Notes: generated by a model not told the origin, from the sequence alone. Positions 47,159-58,500 are shown, numbered from the stretch's first letter. The stretch: 64,000 nucleotides of DNA from Mesaphorura yosii (GCA_009869945.1 WIXG01000137.1:1-64000); one strand, 5' to 3'. Made by a program: numbers and translations.

Positions 47159-48511
47159 ATGTCCCTCATCGAAAATCGCGAATTCAAGATCCTGTCCGAC
47201 CTCGACTCTTACGACGGCGTGGTTACAATGGCATACTCGCAGGATGTTTGTGTCGTCTGCGGCGATCGAGCGAGTGGTAAGTGATTTATTGTGACTCATT
47301 ATTTATCATGTATTAAATGGACGAGTACGTATACGAATTTAAAACTTTGTTGTGTCCCTAGGTCGACATTATGGAGCCATTAGCTGCGAAGGATGCAAGG
47401 GGTTCTTCAAGCGCTCCATCCGCAAGCAGTTGGGCTACACGTGTCGTGGCACGAAAACCTGCGAGGTGACCAAACACCACAGGAACCGGTGTCAGTACTG
47501 CCGGTTGCAAAAGTGCCTTCAGATGGGCATGCACTCGGACTCGGTGCAGCACGAGCGGAAACCGATCAAGGAGCAGTCTTTGGTTAAGTCCGAATTGCAG
47601 TCGGAGGAGGACGAGAGCTGCGGCGAGGACATTAGTACTTTGGACGTACTTCACATGCTGTTTAAGGAAGAGAAGCCAACGATGATCTTCAGTGACATCG
47701 ACCCGCTGCCAAAGGACTCATTCAAATTCCTACTCAAGGCGCCAGGTCCATACCTGCCCCAGCCTCCGCTAAACACTCAGTACGTTTGCGAAGCGTCGTC
47801 GAGGCTCCTGTTCTCCTCTGTTCACTGGGCAAGGAAACTCCCGGCATTCAAAGCACTTGACGAACAGACCGAAATAGCCGTAATCCGATCGGCGTGGGCT
47901 GAATTGTTCGCAATTGGACTTGTGCAGTACGACAACGTGATTGGACTTCGACACGCCATTCAAGGTGGAAGTGGAAGTCGGCTGCAAAGCCTGCTGGAGT
48001 TTTCTGTGCAGTTGCAGGTATGCGAATAAAGTAGATCGGAATTGAGATATATTGGCCAAAGACAATTGTTTCCAGTAAATTTCCGGACAATTGTTTCCAG
48101 AGAATTGTTCCCAATAAATTGTTTCTGGAAAATAATGAAATGCTCTTTGCGAATCTGAATTTAATGAAATCAAATCTATTTTTTCTCATATTTCAGGCTT
48201 TGCTTCGCGCCATCGTCGCCGCCGATCTGGACCCGATGGGTTTCGCCATCCTTCGATGCCTCACGCTCTTCAGTCCCGATCGAGGTGCTCGATTCGCACT
48301 CTCGCAAGCATTCGCTGATCTGCAGGTGGCCGTGATCGAGAAGTACAACTACGAGAACACGGAGCGGTTGCTTCTGCTCCTGCCACAGTTGCGAGCACTG
48401 AACGGGGGTAGCATGGAAGATTTGTTCTTCAACGGGTTCCTGGGTGGTGTTGGCGTGGATGGCGTCATTCCGTTTATTCTGAGCATGGAGGACGACGAAC
48501 CAGGGGATTAG
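47159..48511 (+). CDS. Nuclear receptor, NR2C (TR2/TR4, Hr78)-like
   Basis: A ligand-type nuclear receptor of subfamily 2. Exons 47159-47276, 47362-48017 and 48197-48511 join in phases 1 and 0 to give 362 residues. The DNA-binding domain (about 31-97) reads [20 protein letters not shown] and CKGFFKRS, with P-box CEGCKG, and ends [13 protein letters not shown] followed by [11 protein letters not shown], as in TR2/TR4. The ligand-binding domain shows [20 protein letters not shown] and ELFAIGLVQ. It ends [20 protein letters not shown] and FILSME, close to the TR4 end, where the last helix gives coactivator contact. At 362 residues it is much shorter than vertebrate TR2/TR4 (about 600): the amino arm is only 30 residues and the hinge is short. 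Intron 2 carries a 14-bp minisatellite. WIF1 converges from the right 190 bases away. Confidence 0.92.
48065..48132. repeat. 14-bp minisatellite, copy 2
   Basis: In intron 2 of the nuclear receptor gene, units ATTGTTTCCAGTAA, ATTGTTTCCAGAGA, ATTGTTCCCAATAA and ATTGTTTCTGGAAA follow one another with a 14-base period, interrupted once by an 11-base unit. The same unit and period occur at 13002-13065. Confidence 0.75.
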
Positions 48512-48568
48512 TTAAGTAGCTTGTAGCTAAGGTAACTAAAACTAAAAGCAAAAGAACCACGTTGCGTT

Positions 48569-48574
48569 TTTATT
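48569..48574 (-). terminator. Poly(A) signal of WIF1/Shifted
   Basis: TTTATT on the plus strand gives AATAAA on the minus strand about 130 nt beyond the WIF1 stop. It falls within the likely 3' untranslated region of the convergent nuclear receptor gene, so the two transcripts may overlap. Confidence 0.5.
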
Positions 48575-48701
48575 AAACACCATTGAAACAGTAATCGTAA
48601 GTAGTAATCGGTAATCAGTACTTTTGTAAACTCAGACTTTGTTAAATGTTAATCATTAAACAGTGTATGTACATTTCCATTTCCATTGCATTGTGTTATT
48701 G

Positions 48702-50177
48702 CTATCTGCTAACTTCTGTCTCCGTCCCTTCTCTCCGTATGCGTGTCGTCCTTCCTCGCGCTCGTTTCTGGCACCGTTTCCCGGTCCAGCCTTCGTAACA
48801 GGAGCAACGACCGCTCTGGCTGCTGCTGCAGGATCCGTTGCGGCAGACTCCACGTCCACAAAGGCTCACACTCAGGCCATTGTCTCTGCCTCCTTCATCG
48901 TAAGATTCTGAGACTGCATCACCTTCAGCTTCTCTCGTCATAGTCCTCTTGCGTACGGACACTGGCTCCGTCGTCAATTCAATCTCGCAATGGTCGCCCG
49001 AATGCGTCAGCGGGCAGCGGCACGTGTTCACGCCTCGACAGCGACCGCCGTTCAGGCACGGAATCATGCATTTGCCTGTGGAGAGAGCAGAAATCCTAAA
49101 AATCGATTGGCCATTAAGATTCAATGCATTATTGTATCCCTTACTGTATTCACATCTCAGCCCGTAATACCCCCGCGGACACTCGCACGTATCCTTCTGA
49201 ATACACTTTCCATTGTTACGGCACTTATCCTGGCAAATTCCTCCTTCGCAGAACTGCCCATGAAATCCGTTGAGGCAGGCGCACTTCCCCGGCTCGATGC
49301 ACGTTCCTCCGTTCATGCACTGCGGGTAGCAGAGCGCCGTCTCGCAGTAGCGGCCCATGTAGCCCTCCTTGCACTGACAGGTTTTCTCGTTGTTGCACCA
49401 GCCTCCGTTCCCGCATTTCTTGCTGCACTCCGTGTCAGGGTTCCGCTCGAAGCACTCTTTGCGGAGGCGCAGCCGGAGCGGCGTCCCATTCAGCGGTTTG
49501 CCCTTCCGCGTCTCGATGAGAAGGCCGACCGTGAACGAGGCGATGCCCGATTTGAGCCCGGAGCACGGGAGGAAGACAGAGAAGGTCTTGGGCCGCTTCG
49601 GGATCTTTCCACGGGTCTCAATCGACACGATGGGCGGGAGCAGAATGTCTTCGTCGAAGGACTGCAGCCTGTCAAAGTGGTAAAAGTACTTTTTGTCACC
49701 GGCTCGCCATGTGAAGTTCACGACGCCCACTTCGGACGGGATGATGGGGAGGTAGGTTTCGAAATTTGGGTCGAGGATGTACGGCAGCACGTGTCCGTCG
49801 GCGATGGCCTGAATCTCCATTGGGAAACCACCTCCGTTGCCGCCGCCAAACATCCGCACTTGGGATTCGTCGATCCAGAGGCTCAGGTCGTTTCCGCTTC
49901 CGCCTCCGCCAGAGTTGTGGCCCAGATGAAGGTGCGAGTGCGAATGTGCGTGGTGGTGGTGATTGTTGTTGTGTCGTTGGCGTTTCCGACGTCGAACAAC
50001 GTTCACGTCTCGTAAAGCGTTCGGGTCCTTCTGCGGTTCCTCTGGACGATGCGGCATATTCGTCGTCAAATTGAAGTCCCGCACATTTGCTGAGGCGGGG
50101 TTGTCCAAGGCCGACGCCACGAACGCCCACGCCAACGCCACGGCGATGGTGAAGCAGGGAGCTGAAGCTGATAACAT
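48702..50177 (-). CDS. WIF1 / Shifted, secreted WIF + EGF protein
   Basis: Homolog of vertebrate WIF1 (Wnt inhibitor) and Drosophila Shifted (needed for Hedgehog stability and spread). Exons 50177-49145 and 49075-48702 (minus) join in phase 1 to give 468 residues. The signal peptide runs MLSASAPCFTIAVALAWAFV. The next stretch holds a dibasic RRRKRQR (about 62-68), a possible convertase site, and a His-rich run (HHHHAHSHSHLHLGH). The WIF domain covers about residues 97-245, from LSLWIDESQVRMFGG to TPLRLRLRKEC. Five EGF modules follow: GNGGWCNNEKTCQCKEGY, MNGGTCIEPGKCACLNGF, RNNGKCIQKDTCECPRGY, LNGGRCRGVNTCRCPLTH and RNGSCSSSQSGRCSCYEGW. An acidic linker of about 40 residues separates modules 4 and 5. 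The 69-base intron is in frame and lacks stops. Whether it acts on Wnt or Hedgehog cannot be told. Confidence 0.94.
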   Translation of the reverse strand: MLSASAPCFTIAVALAWAFVASALDNPASANVRDFNLTTNMPHRPEEPQKDPNALRDVNVVRRRKRQRHNNNHHHHAHSHSHLHLGHNSGGGGSGNDLSLWIDESQVRMFGGGNGGGFPMEIQAIADGHVLPYILDPNFETYLPIIPSEVGVVNFTWRAGDKKYFYHFDRLQSFDEDILLPPIVSIETRGKIPKRPKTFSVFLPCSGLKSGIASFTVGLLIETRKGKPLNGTPLRLRLRKECFERNPDTECSKKCGNGGWCNNEKTCQCKEGYMGRYCETALCYPQCMNGGTCIEPGKCACLNGFHGQFCEGGICQDKCRNNGKCIQKDTCECPRGYYGLRCEYSKGYNNALNLNGQSIFRISALSTGKCMIPCLNGGRCRGVNTCRCPLTHSGDHCEIELTTEPVSVRKRTMTREAEGDAVSESYDEGGRDNGLSVSLCGRGVCRNGSCSSSQSGRCSCYEGWTGKRCQKRARGRTTRIRREGTETEVSR

Positions 50178-51189
50178 GCTCACACTCAAAGAAATTACCA
50201 CTATTTAAATCACAATGCATGCAGAATGGAATTCACTGTAAAGTGAAGGCGAAGATCGGAGGACATTTCGGACCGATTCAAATTCAAGGTTCTGTGCTGC
50301 TGGACAACAATGCCCAATGCGTTGCATTGTCTGCTTAACTCCAGCCAGCTAAATGCCGAACAGGTTGCATTCTTCATTCATGCCTTCATTCATTTAGTGC
50401 GTTTGCATCAGCAACAAAAACCCTTTTACTTGTACACCTGTGCAGGTGTTGCTGCATGAGCACAGCACAGGACAAAGTGCCTTAAGTGCCCGAATGGTCA
50501 AATGTTTAATGCTCTCATTGCCATTGCTCTCATCGATGGAGACTTGATCGTCTTGTCTTCGTCGGCAAAAGTTCTTTGTTCGAATTCTGAAAGAAGTGAG
50601 TCAATCGTATCTTGTGCTTTGTGCGTCATTACCACCGCAAGTTGGAAGTAAATATTCCTGGAATGGAACTACTTAACCGTAGCTTTTAGTCAGATTCGTG
50701 CTAATTTCGTATGCTGCTATGCTAACTTCTGCCTCTGCCTGGTTATGCCTGTTTGTTATTCAAACCGACATACAACGGCTTGTCGGCACATGCTAATTAA
50801 ATTTGCAAGGCTAAAGCAATGAATCAGAAGTTGATGGTTGATTCACTGGCAAGTGCCGACAACCACGACTGCTAATGCTAAGTACGCATTAAACTAAAAC
50901 TTAATTGAAGCTACCGCCTGTCCGCAAACAACAACCTGAAACTGTGAAACAAACTGCTGTGCTGTAGTAGACTCAAGTAAAGCAAATCACCGGTGTGGTT
51001 TACTTTCGACTTCAATTCAATTTAAATCAATTTAATCAGATATCGTTCGCCCGATTTTTAATTGGACGTAATTGAAAGGGAAGCTTTCCAAGCATAAAGA
51101 AACAGAAACGACGAAGATTTATAACCTTCAGACGGGCAGGAACGTAACTTCATTTCATTTTTAGACACTGAAAGCCGAGAAATTCCAGG
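50178..51189. promoter_or_regulatory. Divergent interval, WIF1/Shifted and cysteine peptide
   Basis: About 1 kb separates two divergent genes. Near the peptide gene, TTATAA around 51119 lies about 30 bases before TTCATT at about 51149, a weak TATA-initiator pair. A near-palindromic GGGAAGCTTTCC at 51078-51089 resembles Rel/NF-kB sites loosely but does not fit the insect consensus strictly. No other gene is seen. Confidence 0.4.
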
Positions 51190-51523
51190 ATGAATCGCAA
51201 CAGCGTCGCCTTACTTCTTGCCGTCGTCGTGGTCGTCGCCTTTTTGGCCGTTGACGTGGAGGGAAAGGTGGAGACATTCCACGCCAAGAAGTGCGACAAG
51301 TACTGCGGAGTCACGAGCGGTAAGTTAACGTAGACGTAGACAGCGTCTTTCGCTTCTAATTCACAGATCCCATTCGGGCTAATTTTGTATTGTTCTTGTT
51401 CCTTCCGCTTCCGCAGTGGTTCGCAGTGGCAGCTGCAAAGAATGCTGCCTCGAGAAGGGGTTCCGGGCCGCCGGAAGCTGCGGTGACTTTATGAATAGAC
51501 ACTGTAGATGCAGAAACGCCTGA
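51190..51523 (+). CDS. Secreted eight-cysteine peptide, CSab defensin-like
   Basis: A small secreted peptide, possibly antimicrobial. Exons 51190-51319 and 51417-51523 join in phase 1 to give 78 residues. The first 24-26 residues are a strong signal peptide (ALLLAVVVVVAFLAVDVEG). The mature part, about 52 residues, is basic and has eight cysteines: CDKYC, then CKECC, then a lone Cys in GSCGDF, then HCRC. The CKECC gives a C-x3-C and HCRC gives C-x-C, the spacing of the cysteine-stabilised alpha-beta fold of arthropod defensins. A fourth pair comes from CDKYC. I cannot match it to a named family, so function is inference. AATAAA lies at 51649-51654. Confidence 0.75.
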
Positions 51524-52039
51524 GGACGATGAGGAAGACGATGAAGCAACGGGGCAAAGGATAAATTCGTAAATACGTGATACATTAGTATAGCGCACAC
51601 CTTTTAATTATTATTCGAAATTATAAGCACTGAATTCTGAACGTTTTGAATAAAGCAACGCAACGGCAACGATGATCTTGACTTCTTGGCCTTGATCACG
51701 ATCACCCAAGCGACGGAATGGTTGATCTGCCTGATGATCGATTCCAAATTCTAGGACCAATTTTGCTGTTCTGCTATTATTTTCATTGCTATTTTGCGGC
51801 AGACGAATTGCCGTTAAAGAATTTGTAAAAATGAAGTGATAAATGAAGCCCACAACAGATGGTTGGCCTCTTTTCTGCATTTTTTTTTCGTGAAAGTGCT
51901 TCAGTAGGAAGTTCCAATTTCCAACACACATGCTCCCACTGCGATTGCGATGTAAGTCCACTGCACTGCCCAACGACTGAGCCCAAGGAAGAAGCCCTTT
52001 TTACTAAAGATCAGGGCCAAGATCTAGAAACAGAAAGGC
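51524..52039. other. Intergenic, cysteine peptide to membrane protein
   Basis: This holds the 3' untranslated region of the cysteine peptide gene (AATAAA at 51649-51654) and the leader of the next gene. No further gene is seen. Confidence 0.6.
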
Positions 52040-52507
52040 ATGAGTCGAGATCCCCGCCGAGGAGCCGCACAGCATCAGCAAAAGCAACCGCCACAGTTTT
52101 CTGGCAACAGCAGCGGCAACAGCAACGTCAGTTCTTCCGAAGATGGGTCCAACGACGGCTACGATTCGGACCAGACGGAGGAGACCGCCACACGAGTCGG
52201 CGTTGGCTCAATGCTCACGTCCACGTCGGTGCCGTCCGTGTCCCTATCCGAAATCGTCTCTTTCAGGCGCCGGATGAGCGAACCGCAAAACTTCGACCTA
52301 CTGAAGCAATCACTGATATTTTCCGAGAAAGACGTGCACCCGCAACGGGAGGCACCTCCGTCGAAGTGGGAGCCTGACTTTCTCCTGTGCAACGTGGCCA
52401 TGCTGCTGGCGCTCCTCGTCTGTGTGCTGATCTCCATCCTCATCGTGTGGTGCAGCAGCAGGCCGTTTCACGACGTTGTGGGGCCCAGAGCACAAAATTA
52501 CAATTAA
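52040..52507 (+). CDS. Single-pass membrane protein, unknown
   Basis: I do not recognise this protein. It is a single-exon frame of 155 residues. An in-frame TAG lies 15 bases before the ATG, and AATAAA follows 36 bases after the stop (52543-52548), so the frame is well bounded. The first 75 residues are polar, rich in Ser, Gln and Asn, with an acidic patch (SSEDGSNDGYDSDQTEE). A middle block (SEIVSFRRRMSEPQNFDLLK) looks ordered, and RRRMSEP is a possible basophilic kinase site. One strong transmembrane helix follows (NVAMLLALLVCVLISILIVW), then a short end. There is no signal peptide, so a type II or tail-anchored layout with a cytoplasmic amino part is likely. Confidence 0.6.
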   Translation: MSRDPRRGAAQHQQKQPPQFSGNSSGNSNVSSSEDGSNDGYDSDQTEETATRVGVGSMLTSTSVPSVSLSEIVSFRRRMSEPQNFDLLKQSLIFSEKDVHPQREAPPSKWEPDFLLCNVAMLLALLVCVLISILIVWCSSRPFHDVVGPRAQNYN

Positions 52508-55500
52508 TTGCGAGCACTTCAACACCAAGTACGTTGAAATTGAAATAAATTCGGGCTCTTCTTTAATTTCCGCCGACTTTGTGTGATGTGATTTTTCTTT
52601 CGTTTAAAAGATGTAGTCCGAGTCGCAGACGTTGTCTTCGAAGTTTTTTTGCAGTGGAAGTTTAGGTTTTAGGATGTGATTCGTGATTCCAAACGTTGTA
52701 AGTTCCAGAATTCGGTGAATTCGTCTTTTCATCTCTTTCCTCGGATCTCCGCTGCTGCTGCTGCACGCTCTATTAGTTCAAATGATCTCTACCTTTGATT
52801 CATCATCTCATCTCTTTCGCTCTGGCGAGGGTTCCTCAGTTCCTCTGATCTTTTATCCAGCATTCATCGTTTCCTCGTCCTGTTTACCCAAACAAGCAGA
52901 TGAACGGAAGAGCAAAGAGATGTGCATATTTTATGTCATGATTGAGAATCGAGAGCGTGATGATGGCCATGATGATAATATTAATATATTCATCTTCCCA
53001 TCCACGTCCCACGCGTACGCGTAATTATCATACTCGATGCCCGAGCCGAGCGTTTGCTCTTACTTGTGTCAATTAATGTTTATTAATGACTTTCTTCTTT
53101 ACCTTGTCTTCATTCTAAAGCCGAAGCCCGATTCTGGACTCATTAGCAAGATGCTTCTTCCGCCTGGCCGAATTCTGTCCTTTCATGCCCGATATTTGAT
53201 TTTGCATCCATTTTTCAAATTAATTCACACTTAAATGCACTGAACTGCTCGTAGAAGATTAAATTCAGCACTCAGGCAGGCAAAATACTTCTTGGAAGCT
53301 CGCAAATCGCAGTGGAATCTTCCATGGCCCGTTCGCCGTCGGTGTTTCTCCGTAACAAGGCACAATATTTTAAAATAGGAGGCCATTAGCATTAACAAGG
53401 AAAACCGCACACCCACACGAGCCAGCGTGTCTTATTAGCCAGAACAATTCGGACAATTTGCGCAAGGGAGCCGAAAATCTCCCGATGATTACCCCAATTG
53501 AGCACAATTTCACTTACTTTCTTTCATCTCACACTTGTTTTTCTGTTCTTGTACCTCTCTTCGTTCTTGCCCCCAAAGCATTTTTCATTCCCACTTCCCA
53601 ATTCCCTTCGACTCGATACGCGAAACGCATGGCTTTCAACGTCCTGTTTACACTTTACACTCTACATTCAAGCTCAAGCTGGCTATTCACGAGGGAAATC
53701 GCAAATGGTAAAGTGAAAGAGAAAGAAATCTTAAAGAAACTTTTGCATTTGTGTTTTAAATTGTGCATTTCGGCATTTTCGGCTTTTCGGCTTCGCTGCC
53801 TTCTTGTTTAGGTTCTAAAGATTGAACCTTTTGTTAATTCTCTTCACGTTCACAGATGCGAGTCTCAATTCCACATTCAGCGGTCAGCAAATCATCTTTC
53901 ACTTGTTTTGGTTAAATTTAATTAATTGTCTGGCTTGACTTGGCATGGTCGTTTGGCTTCACACCAGACAAAATTGGCCAGCAAGACAGTGACAAGACAT
54001 TTAAGCTTAAAGCCGTTAAAGCTGAGACTTGAAGCCATGTAGATGAAGATTAAGATGCAAAGTGGCAGTGGCAGAATGCATTCGAATCTCGGATTTCAGC
54101 TCATAAACTTGCTGCGCAATAAAATATCTTTGTGCTGGCAGTGAAGTCAGTTCATTGCCTCGATGCACGATGCTTTTAGCTTGGGTGTTTCCTTGCCATG
54201 ACGCTTTTTATGGTGCTTGAGTATGTAAATCTGCTGCTCCTTCACTGATCTTGATCTCCGCATCCCGCATCCACATCTTTTTACTGCTACTACGAGTATC
54301 GAGTCGCCGTGCGGCTTAACGCTGTCGTGTTCAAATAAGACAATAAGATTTTTAATACTATTTATTTATTTGCGTTTTATGCCAGCCAAATTCTGTGCAC
54401 TGGTTCACTGCTCTGTGTTCTAGCTGCATTTCTCATGGACTGAAATGAAATGAAATGGTGAAGACACTCAAGATCATTTCATCTTGGTGTTGGTGTTCTG
54501 GAGCAATGGCAATGATTCTGAATCATGGGCGATGGGTCTTTAAGTTTGCTCGCTCGCTGCGTGTTTTGTGGCCAGCGGATTTGTGATTTGAATTTAAGCC
54601 TCAGTTTGGCTTGAAGAAGAAGAGCAGAGCATTAAGATCCTCAATCGTCCAGTTAGCAGTTGACCAATTGTTGAAAGATCGGACTGGAGAAATGGACAAC
54701 ATAAAATAGGTGATTTTGATCTGATCAAAATGGTAAATCTTAATGCACCCCATTCCGAATCCTCTTAAACGACTCAAACTCAGGCCGGGAAGGGAAATAA
54801 GACAAAACTACTGCGAGGGGAGAAACGAGAAATTGAGATTACATTCAGGAATTTGATCCATGCGGATACCACACGCAGAACGGTCACAGAGACACAGATT
54901 TTCCTACACAGCTCGAAAGTGCAGCAAGTACAGCAAGATGAATGGTCGTCTTTAAAATTACGCTACACGCTAACGCTTCACACTAAACACATGATCAAGA
55001 CCAAGACCACAAGACACAAGCAGCAGCAGTAGCGGTGATGATCCGAATCTGATCGGACAAGACATCAATCTCTCTGGGCCTGGACTCTGTGCCTCTCGCC
55101 TTGCACCGAGATCATGACAATGTGATCTTCAATCAAGGCAAATCACAGTCACAATCATCAAATGTACTTCAGCAGAAGATTTGCCATGGCCATTGCCATT
55201 CGTATTTCGGAATGGTCAATCTCTTATCTTTATCCTTTCACGGTCGCTGCGACAGCGGGTAAGACAATATTTGAGAAGAAACGAGGTAAGAAGGTGAAGA
55301 AACAAGAGATTGACCTTGGAGCTGATGTGACGGGCAGTTGAAATGCGAAACGGCAACGGAAAACGAGCACCAGTGAGTTACTGTTATTGGATCGCATTAC
55401 GTGCTGCAGATTTCAAACTGAAGGTACGTACAACCGTAAGAGTAATGAAGGTAAAAGAAGGCACAGGCTTCTTATTCTTACTCTTATCCTTATCGATCGC

Positions 55501-58500
55501 CGGACAATAACAGTAAGTCATTTTCCGGTATTCCAATTTATTTATTGCAGATCGCAATAAATAAATTAAATCCGGCAAAGTAACTCATAAATGGAGTTTC
55601 GAGTCTCGAGAAGCGAGTTGTGCGTTTATGGTCGAGTAGGCCGAGATTCAATTTCTCCATCTCGACTCACGGGCGAATCTCCCGCGTTCTAGCCTCAGCG
55701 AATTCGCTATTGCTACCTTGAGATTGAGATCCGCATCCACCGACCCTCCTCGTCTTCTTCATCATAATGTTGATCCCATTTATGAGTTATTACGGAATAC
55801 AATTCACATAAAGGAGCTTTCGCGTAATGCCAAACAGATTCGAATTCATTGACGTAAATTTTATGATCTCCGAATGAGTAACGGTTATGGGCCAACAATT
55901 TCACGTTCACGTGCGTCTTCCGCGTGGGATTATTTTTATGGAATTGTTTAATGTAAATGCGAATGTGGCATGAAGAGCCTGGCTGCAATAATTGCCCACC
56001 AGGAGACGAGAACTGAGATTGAAATTGGAGCAGTACACTGCGCTGCTGTGGAATGATAAAAGACTTACTTGCCTTGGAATGTAGATCAAGTTGCTATTTT
56101 ATGATCATGGCACGTGAAGATGCGAGACGGATGCGGATGCGAATGCAAAAGATGCGATGAGGAGAAAGGAGCGGATAAGATGCTGCTCGTTAACCTCAGC
56201 TCACTGGAGCTGGGAGAAAGTGAACTAAGGAGGAACGGGAAAAGTTTCATTTTGCGGGTGGTTTGATGGGAAAATGATACGAGTCAGCATTTGCATGTAA
56301 AGTGGGTCTATTAATCAAACTACCGCCACGGCCACGCTACACACTGCTGGAGTAAGTCATGGTTCTGGGAAGACTCTCTAAGATGATTATTATTGTTGGG
56401 TTATTATTACGTATTAATTTCATCTTCCTGTGCCACTACGATCTGTGATACCAGTAAAATATTCAAATGAAGCCCTCCGACGACTCATTTTTGAGGTTTC
56501 CCATTGCTGCGAAGTGAGTAGTAGCGAAATTAATTAACAGTCACAAATGCCGTCGTAATTTCACGGATTAATTCTTAACTCTACTTAAATCTGATTTCCC
56601 GTGTTAATTGCTGTCATTTGTATTGCAGGGTGCAAGGCGTCCGAAAGAAGGCAAGGCACGAGCAAAAAACTGCGTGGCAGAAGATTCAAGACTTGTGATC
56701 CGTTCTCGGATGCTGCTTGGCTTTGGCTCGCTGCGGTCCATTACACTTGGCTCGGGTTGGAGTTGAAGCTCCTCCGATGCGCATAAATCATCTTCCAGCA
56801 TCGTGTATTCACGGAAGAGTTTGCCATGCGTTCGCGTATGCAAGCAGTACGCGTGAAGAAGAGAAAGTGGACGACGCGACGGCAGTGGCAGTGAAAGTGA
56901 CCAAAATGGACTGTCACGATGATTTTTTATGTACATTTCTCTTTATCCTTTAATCTTCTCGGACAAGATGCATGGGAGTATGCAGATTTGATGTGCGGTC
57001 GTGTTAACATCGCGAAACATCGTGTGCAGTGTACAATGATAAATGCCCTGGTCTTTCTGGACTGGCGATCCTGTCTTGTGTATTTTTCGTGGTCAACTTT
57101 CTTTTCTATTCTTGCAACGATTCTTGACCCACACGCGAGTGAAAGTCATGAATTGGGTTTAGCGCCCAGGGTTTAGGCTCCGTGCCAGCAACAGCGGACG
57201 AGCTTCGAGATCACAAACCCATTTACGAGATTCTATTTATTGTTGCCCATTTGTAGTACGGTGATCAAGATCTTCATCTCCCCGCCACACCAAGCCACGA
57301 TACTGCCTTGGCTATAAAAATAAACTGCGTCGTACCCTGCGAAGACTCAAAAATTTACTTTCTCGCAAATCGGAGTCGCAGTCGCAATCGCAAAAGTCAA
57401 ATCGTTCGCTCACAATTAAATATTAAATTCTACACGCATTCATGCGCGGTGAAAGTGAAGGATTTCTTCTTCTTCTTCAAAGGAATTTGTAACACATTTT
57501 TGACTTGACTCGACTGCCTCGCTTCGTGTTTCATGTTCATGAGTTTCGGTTTCGGTGTGACTGACGTTCGACTGATGTTCTTTTGTTTCTGATCTTCCGG
57601 TCGGATGCATTTTCCTCCCTTCAGAGCACACTTCAGTGGGTTCGTGTTCGTGGTTCGGGTTGGCTGGCTTGGTTGCTGATTTTTGTGATCTCTTTCCTAT
57701 ATGGCATTTATGGCACGTAACTTGAAGACGCGAATCGCGCATATTTTGCTGCTGTCCTTAAAAATCTGTGTCGCAATGCAATCAATTAGTGTGAGCCTTT
57801 CCTGGCTGACTTGAGTCTTATTAGGGCTTGTGATCTGTAATCAAATTACTGTACGGCTCGTGCCCACCACAAATCATAACCGTGTCGAAGTAATGCAATT
57901 AATGTGACTACTTTGCTGTAGTCAGTGCCGTTTTTGTCGTGAGGCTCTGTGTTCATAAATCGCGGCTCGTACACAGCCCGTGTTTATGTTTATGGCGAGA
58001 AGGGTGAAAGTGAAAAGATGATACACAAGATCCAGTTTCTGTTTCAGTTTTGGGGTGAAAGTCTGACTCCCGTCTGACGAGAACGAGGAAAGCGTTTGGC
58101 TTCGCTTGACTCCGACTTCATTCTTTGAGCTCCAGTTAGGGAAAGTGGCGTGGAAAAGATGAGATGAAAAATGCAGTCGATTCAAGGGAGAATGGAGAAG
58201 TGATCTCTTAAATGCTCGATGGGTCAAATGCATTCCGTGTTCCGTGTCCGCTTTTGGCAAGTCCTAACTTTAAAGTTCCAGTTGTCGATTGGAAAGAAGA
58301 GGAAAGCAAAAGCAGAGAGAAGAAGATTACGAATGATAATAATGACCGCTGCTGAAGACTGGACAGAATTTGGTCTTGATCTTGTTCTTGCTGTCTGAGA
58401 TGCAGTTTCATTTCCAGTTTAGTTTTGCAGCGCAGCAGTGCAGTAAGACAAAAAGAGCCTCAACTCGGAAAAGGCACGCGCACGGACAAGACTAGACAGG

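Noticed and set aside
48990-50015. A 341-codon plus-strand frame opposite WIF1
   Set aside because: It mirrors the WIF and EGF exons; the minus strand carries the conserved domains.
56600-56786. Possible exon after an acceptor-like TTGCAG near 56628
   Set aside because: The 60-codon frame matches no family and no partner exon could be found.
57440-57742. Minus-strand frame of 100 codons rich in His, Glu and Thr
   Set aside because: Composition is that of simple non-coding DNA, and no ATG context, domain or poly(A) signal supports a gene.
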